Of a stretch of 64,000 nt of DNA, positions 57,418-64,000 are shown piece after piece. Under the pieces are notes generated by a model, which did no database searches, was not told the origin of the DNA, and was given only the letters and a program-made list of their open reading frames with translations. Within the stretch, counting starts at the first letter, position 1; each line of letters opens with the position of its first letter. Source of the DNA: Rotaria macrura (lineage: Eukaryota > Rotifera > Eurotatoria > Philodinida > Philodinidae); assembly GCA_900239685.1 (NCBI GenBank), contig OENT01000617.1, positions 28,003 through 92,002 on the forward strand, written 5' to 3'. A program made the translations under genes and the position numbers.

Positions 57418-59181
57418 ATTGATATTTTTCGAGTTGAAATTTCGATAATGCCATCATGTTTTCGTGTAAAAATAGAAACTCAGTATTTTATGATTGTAAA
57501 ATTAGATTAGCAATGATGTTATTCTAAATCTACCTCTCTCGTTGACAGGAATCTTATTTTTTTATTCGCAACAGAACGACAGAAAATATTTAGGAATCTT
57601 TTATATTTGGTTTATCCTTTGAGTGCAAGTTGTTTTCTGTTTATGACGTGATGCATCGTCGTTCGACTCCATTAACAAACAGAAAACGTTCGGTGTTACT
57701 TTTCTACAAACGTACGATTTTTTCTTTTCTGTTTTGTCACTATGTTTGTAGAACACGTTTTGTTAGTTTTTTTCAACCAATAAGGGAGTAAAATATAAGA
57801 TTGTATTTTAGGATGTGGAGAGAGTGTACACTTTTCTGCAACAGGTGTGTAGACATGAATGAAAGCTTACTCGATATGTTTACATGATGTATGGTTGTCA
57901 CTGTTTATGTAGAAGTGATTCACTTGATGAGTGTCATTGCATTTTGCTGAATGCTATGATAACTAGTAATCAATTGGGAAAAGGCAATTTTGTTTTCTAC
58001 ACAGGCTGATGAAATTCATAAATGTGTACACACTGAAACAGGTAAAGAAATCTTGGTTGTGTCTACAATCTATTGAAAGTTCAAAATCCATCCGGTTTAT
58101 TGTTTCTTACGGAAATACCAGGAGAAAAGTGCTAACTCTTCTGGCACATATACATTTACATCCTTTGTATATTTCTTAATTAAGTGCGTCTAAACCAGTA
58201 CAATGTATAGGCATCTTCCATTTTATGAAATAAATGGTCTGATCAAAAAAGTTAATTTATTTTGTTTGCATCTGCTAGTAGAGGAAATGATAATTAAAGA
58301 AAGAAGTGAAATATCATATTGAAATTGATTTATTTGTAAGGATTAAGAAAATTATATGATGAATAATGAAGGAAAGTCTGACGTCTGAAAAATTTGACAA
58401 CAAACTTTACCGACAATCATAGACGTTTGCCAATAAATCTACCTAAAGAACCCGATGTTTGATATAACAAAATTTATTATCTTACTACATGAATAAAATG
58501 AGATTTTTGTTTCCATATTATGACTTCAATGTTTTTCAATAAATCAAAAGTTCTCATAGCTTTTCATAAAAGTAACTCGGCTTATCGTTAGATAGACACT
58601 ACTAGTTAATAGCAACTTACAGAAAAGAAAATGTTAAAACAAAAGTTTCTTTCATCAGAGATTTAGATCTGTTTCTCAATGATTCACAGATAAATCATAA
58701 GGTAGATTACATGGAGTTCTAACTGTGTTAAAATTCCGAGCTGAAAATTCTGTGAGTCAAAAATCTTGTATCTGAATCAGAGATTTTTCAAACATAAAAT
58801 CTTATTTTGAACATTATGTTCGATTCTTCCTAATTTATGTACAGATCATAGATGTAACAATTAAACGCAGTCAATTCAGCGGACTACAGACACCCATAAA
58901 TTTTAAACTGATATAAAAAACAATCGTTTTGGATGTCATGGATTTTGTTGACAAGTTCGAATAAAATATGAATAATTGTTTTAGTCAAATAGTATTATTT
59001 CGCATAACATTTGAGATATTAGCGGGGGGGGGGAGGGGTGCGGCCGGAGGTCATTTAGTGCTACATTACTAAATAAAAATAAAGGATTCGTTTATCTTTA
59101 TCCTTTAGTATACTCGGTTATGTATATTAAGTGTATTTACTGGAAAACAATAACAAAAATTTCTACATGAAAATGTTTTTC
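57418..59181. other. Non-coding, with a G-rich tract
   Basis: AT-rich. A GC-rich patch of about 30 bp (GCGGGGGGGGGGAGGGG, then TGCGGCCGG) lies at about 59022-59050, just beyond the 3' end of the GTPase gene. It may be an element remnant. Confidence 0.4.
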
Positions 59182-62100
59182 TTAGATAATGTTTTTTAAA
59201 TCTGCCATTACTGATGACGAATCAGCTTCTGTTGGTAATTTGATAATATGTTCTCTGTTTCGACTACATTTCATTTGTATGCGTTTCAATTCGTCGACCT
59301 GTGCTTGAATTTTAGCACCATTGATTGGCAATAGATAAAGACTACCTACAAGATCGAATATCTGTTCTTGCTTAATACTACCATTAGGATCAAGTAAATC
59401 CTTCGATACTGTTGTTGCACTCGTTTGCATTCCTTTCTGAAGAATATTCAATTCATGTTTATAATCAGCTAACAGTTTTTGTAAACCAACAATGACACCC
59501 TCATTTTGTGATCCAGCATTTTTTTTCATTGTTTCTTCACGGATGAAATGTTCAATATACTCCAAAATATCATCGTTGACTGGGTTAAGAGCATTATCAC
59601 GAAGAAATTGTGATAATTGAGTACAAACTTTAACAATAGCTTCTTGTTCTGATTTTAAATCTTTGATACGTTGCTCGATTACATTGATTGTGGATTGTCC
59701 ATTTTCGATACTATTTATTTCAATATTTTGAATAAATTTCCGAAATTCATATGTTATATGCATATGTTTTTGTCTAGAGCAACCACATCTATTGCAAGTA
59801 TCTAAAAATGATTGAAAATATGATAACATGTTGAATGAAGTGTTTTCTTCGGAAGTTAATCGATTGAAAGGTGAAATAGATATGACAGTATTCATTCTTA
59901 TTGAATTGCTTTTTTCACTTTGATAATGAGGAGAATTCACAGAGTTAATGACATCGTATAATAATAACATGATCTTAATGTAGACAAACGGAAAGTAGAT
60001 TCTACTTATGCAGAATAAAGAAAAACTATCAAAATGTTTTTTTTCAACAAAAATATCATCTCACTATTTCAGTCTTGCTTGCTGGCAGCAGAATGTTTAA
60101 TGACAAGTATGTTAATGTTCAATGTTGATAGATAAGAGCTGATGCCAAAAAAATCGTGATGAAATCATAATGCTGCATGGTTTCCATTGGAAAATATAGA
60201 GGTTTTCAGAACACTAGATGACATATTCAATGTAGTGGATTTTTCAGAAAGAATAGGCCTGTCAGTATTTTACTAATAACTCCGTCGATTTTCGACGGCT
60301 AGACTTGATTTTATAACCAAAAGTATCCTCATTCAGTTCTCTACGAATCTGAGTACAAAATTTGAATGTAAAAATAAAAACTAAGCATGAACAATTCGAG
60401 GCCTATGACCATAAGACATCAAAATGATGGATTTTGTAGCAGTGTTTATTTTTGAAAAACCTAATTAGGATTTGTCTCTAATTAGACAGGCGCCTAGTTC
60501 CGCTCGTCTCTGCTATTCAACATTTTCAAATGTCTACTTTCTGTTGATCTTTAGTGAAGGTCATTGGAACAAGATAGTAATGCATAAATGGTGATATTTC
60601 ATACAGAAAGATGTGAAATCGCACAAATTCATGTTCTCGCCTACATTATTATACAAACCATACAATATGTGCTTGAACGTTGTGTCAGTCTACTAGGCAA
60701 ATTATTTGCTTTCAAAACAGCAACAGTATTTTATCATAAAAAGTTAGTTTAGGACATAGGCACCGGAGTTGTGTAAAGTAACGCTAGAGCTCTACCGAAA
60801 AGTACGAAATATGTGAAAAGAAAAGGTTGGGTCACGCGAGAGGTAAAGTGTCGAAAGGAATATTAATTCCCATCAAGAAAGAGCTTTTCAAGAGCTACTC
60901 AGTCGCTCATTCGATTTATCTGCATCTCACAGCTAAGATAGTAAGAACTAGAAAAACAAACTTACAAAACCAGTCATTTCGGTGTCTTACAGTCTTAAGC
61001 CTAGAATTTTTCATGGTAACTTTTTAAATTTGAAATGTTTCATTCTCATTCGTAGAGAATTGAATGAGGTATCTTTAGGTAAAAAAAAAAATCAAGCCTC
61101 TCCAACCATTATTGACGGAGATATTGGTAAAATACTAAGAGACCCATTCTTTCTGGGACACCCGTGATATTACAGATCTACAAGTAAAACATGGATATTC
61201 GAGACATCTTCTGTGAAGCAGACGCTTTTTGTATTGGTTCATTTGATGCTTTTGCATTCGAGTAAATACATTAAACACGTATTGAAATTCTGATCATTTA
61301 TTATTACTCTGACAGCTTTTTTTTCAGTATTGTTAAAGTAATAGTAAAATAGTGTAATCATTTTATAAAGGTTCTTAAATGTTAGTCAATGATCAGTGAA
61401 GTTTATTTTCTTATGTATTTCGTTCCCCTAGTTTACAATAATTCAATTATAGCTAATCATTGAACATCGTCTCTAAATAAGTTAAAGGAGAGGATAGCTG
61501 ATGATGCAATCTCTGTTGTATCAAAATGATGAATATAGCAAGATTGGTAATTTTTCTTGTTTAAAGCAAATGTTAGAAAAGCATATACTCCCTACCCACA
61601 CCTTCTCAACTGCTCGCTTCTCTGAGAAAAATTTTTTTATGAAGAACTACTCGATATCGTGACGTTCTCAAAGGTCTACAATACGCTTAAATTGTGACGT
61701 CCTTTTCTTAAGGAACATAGGTAATTGCATAGTAGGTGAACACATCGAATATATTCGCATGCGCATTTGGATGCACATACCTCCTCTGAGCACCAAACCG
61801 CTTTGCCGGGTTCGATCTATAATTATCAAGTCGCGAAAAAATTGATTTTTTTTCTCATGTGTTCATAGGCTCTATGCAGAACGGCGACAAAAATTCTAAT
61901 TGCTCCAACGAATTTCATTTTGGCTGTGTTTTTACGAATACAGTAAGATGTTTCAATTCCATTCGAACTCAAAATCAAACAAGTCTGACACCAACAAGTA
62001 GGTGTTTTGTAGTGAAGTCTAGATAATCCCGTATCATATTACTGCAAAATAAGACATTTCCTCAGTTCCGATCAAGAAAAAATCTATGGGAACAAGCATC

Positions 62101-63436
62101 GCAGTAATTCACATCGGATTCTTCAAAATTTGATGATAAATGAAATAAATAATGTCATCTTATTCAAAACCTACACTCAAAGCTTCCTGTGTAAGTTTAA
62201 ACATCTAGTAAATATTGAATATGCTTCTATCAAAGAGAAACGTTACTTACCTAGTAACTTATTCATAGCCTTACAATATTTTAATTTCTCATGGCCAATG
62301 ATCTCTTGCTCGATACCAACAAGAAAACAATGTTCATGACAATGAGCTGCATAATCAATTGTCTCAATACCATCGACTAGGATTACTTTCGTACATTTTA
62401 TATCTGTACATACTGTTCTTGGATATCCAAGTGGTACAATTTTTGCATCTTTTTGTGGTAAAATCTGTGGTGTTCGAGTTGTTTTTGAGATTACACTTGT
62501 TTTCTGTTTCTCAGCTAACTCAATATTTTCTTGAATAAGTGTTGAAATTTCACCGATGGGTCTCGAAAGTTTTCGAATAAGTTGCTGTGCTTCATTAAGT
62601 GAAAGTGTATCACAAGTAGCATGTTTCTCACATTGAACTATACGAGATATAAGACGACTAAATTCCTTTATGCTATAATTCCAACTTTTAGAGTAATCAT
62701 TTTTGTCTTCTGGACAAAATTGAATTCCATTTTTGCACAATGCCAAAAATCGAAATGCTTCACTGTCGAATGTAAATGAATTTTGTCTTGAAAATGGTAT
62801 TTCATGGTTTGTACTATTTTTAAGACTTTGAAGAAGTGATCGAAGAAGTGGTGCGGACGCACCAGGTTGAAAACTGGTCGCACGAGAATTTGTAAATATG
62901 AACATAATATTTTCTTTAGCTTGAATATGTAGATGTCTGAGCAATTCTTTGATACAAAAACGAAATAAAATATTCAATCTTTCTTCATTTGTCTTCAACA
63001 GAATACATATTCCATTTAAATACTCATATTGACTTATGTAAGCAAGAATATCTTCAAAATTTTTTTCATCTTGTAAAATGCCTTGTGTGTCAGCAGCACC
63101 TGGAGCATCGATTAAGCGTAATATTCTATTATTAATTTTAAATACGAAACTCTGACACTCTCTTGTACATGATTGACCAACAGAACCTTGCTTTTCACTT
63201 TCATTTGGTGTACCGATGGTTATGGTTTTTTCCTCAAATGTATCTTTATCCAAAAATGTGAACCAAGCAGGAATAACATGATATAGTTCTCCATTGATAG
63301 CCTCATCCAGTGAATTATAAACAATATAATTAGCAAATGCATTAATAAAAGTAGTTTTTCCAACACCTGTTTGACCTAATAGTAATATGTTGATATCTCC
63401 TGTCGATTTATTGTTAGTTTTTTGTACTGGAAACAT
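59182..63436 (-). CDS. AIG1-like GTPase with C-terminal Cys/His and coiled-coil region
   Basis: Two exons, 62251-63436 and 59182-59801, join in frame across CTAG|GTAAGTAACG and TTTTTAG|ATACTTGC to give 601 aa. Residues 15-29 hold the P-loop (LLLGQTGVGKTT); residues about 112-118 the G3 motif (DAPGAADT); a TNSRAT near 190 takes the G4 place. Residues 340-370 carry CTDIKCTK and AHCHEHCFL. The splice creates D-TCNRCGCSRQKHMHITYEF, completing a Cys/His cluster probably binding zinc. The C-terminal 200 residues are helical and probably coiled coil. The family resembles AIG1/GIMAP-type septin-like GTPases and is common in bdelloids and some fungi. Function unknown; relatives act in immunity-type responses. 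The apparent ATG frame upstream of the second exon (59802-59970) is intronic. Confidence 0.82.
59802..62250 (-). other. 2.4-kb intron of the GTPase gene
   Basis: The longest intron in the window, by a factor of two over the next (1.18 kb in ABCC). It holds a GC-rich spot CAGGCGCCTAGTTCCGCTCG at 60488 and a mariner-like end TTCTGGGACACCCGTGA near 61150 without a partner, so insertions may have enlarged it. Confidence 0.7.
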
Positions 63437-64000
63437 TATTTGAAATAATCTAAACTCTTAATGTGGAACTTGAATTTATAATTGAGAAAAAGTTTGATTC
63501 TTGGTTATAAACCTAGTGACAAAGCTACTCAACTATCGGTAGTATTGATTCAGTGATTCGCGTTTTCGAAAAAGCAAACAGAACAAAGTTGGAAAGAAAC
63601 TTCCAACGTCACGTAAGATAAACAAGGAAGAAAAAGCAAAAAATTAACGAATGCATCAGTTTTAAAACGGTAGTGTCTTCGAAAAAGCGAACATCGTTTT
63701 TCTTTTTCGAACATTCAACAAAAAAGGCAAAAAAGCAAGTTATCGCATTTGATAAGTTATCATAAAACATTGCGAAACAGAACGAAGCAAATGTATCAAG
63801 CTGTTAGAATTGATTCATTTGCTTTTCTTTTTCTACAAGAAAAACTTCAATAAGTCAAATTTGATGACTATTTTTGTTTGTAAATATGTAAGGTGCAAAC
63901 AATGCAAAATTAAAGCAAATTTTTTTTTCTTGGTTTTTATATACGGTTGGATAGAGCTCATCGAACTGAGTAAGAAAATATATGTTTTAATTTTTTTCGT
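63437..64000. other. Upstream region of the GTPase gene
   Basis: AT-rich with purine-rich stretches. Probably contains the promoter; no clear TATA box or initiator identified. Confidence 0.4.

Noticed and set aside
59802-59970. ATG-started N-terminus for the frame at 59182-59970
   Set aside because: A strong acceptor at 59802 joins the upstream GTPase exon in frame and completes a Cys/His motif; the extra 56 codons are intronic.
61798-61830. GGGTTCGATC resembling a tRNA T-arm
   Set aside because: No complementary stem, anticodon arm or acceptor stem around it.

Overview
This is AT-rich eukaryotic DNA with short GT-AG introns (mostly about 50-70 bp) and widely spaced genes. The mix of genes fits a bdelloid rotifer (Adineta/Rotaria type): animal ABC transporters sit beside F-box/LRR and GTPase families with fungal-like relatives, and among decayed genes of fungal or bacterial character. 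The organism is inferred from remembered family resemblance; no database search was possible.

Layout, left to right. 1.0-2.8 kb: intronless F-box/LRR gene (minus). 3.5-6.4 kb: six-exon ABCG2-like half-transporter (minus), rebuilt here to 670 aa. 11.6-12.9 kb: secreted phytase-esterase-like gene (minus). 13.4-19.1 kb: mostly non-coding, with a 93-bp palindromic MITE, an F-box-like pseudogene scrap and a 396-bp foldback element. 19.9-21.5 kb: sterol/UDP-glucosyltransferase pseudogene (plus). 23.3-24.0 kb: ribonuclease-inhibitor-type LRR gene (minus). 24.8-26.8 kb: a 2.0-kb hAT-like foldback element with target-site duplication. 27.0-29.1 kb: 693-aa LRR protein with a fungal-like N-terminal half (minus). 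29.3-30.0 kb: two small hAT-like MITEs. 33.7-42.6 kb: 31-exon ABCC/MRP1-like transporter (minus), rebuilt to 1532 aa in a continuous reading frame. 44.9-45.1 kb: a perfect palindrome centred on a single N; each arm carries a hammerhead-ribozyme-like core. 49.1-50.0 kb: intradiol ring-cleavage dioxygenase pseudogene (minus). 53.5-54.6 kb: intronless cytosolic 5'-nucleotidase I (plus). 56.6-57.4 kb: protein kinase pseudogene (minus). 59.2-63.4 kb: two-exon AIG1-like GTPase gene with a 2.4-kb intron (minus).

The intact genes do not form one pathway. Two are membrane exporters (ABCG, ABCC), one salvages nucleotides, one is a secreted esterase-like protein, and four belong to expanded F-box, LRR or GTPase families likely used in protein turnover or defence-like recognition. 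The most notable features are the dead metabolic genes of foreign character, the set of foldback/hAT-like elements with clear target-site duplications, and the hammerhead-like palindrome. No wholly new multi-gene system could be shown.
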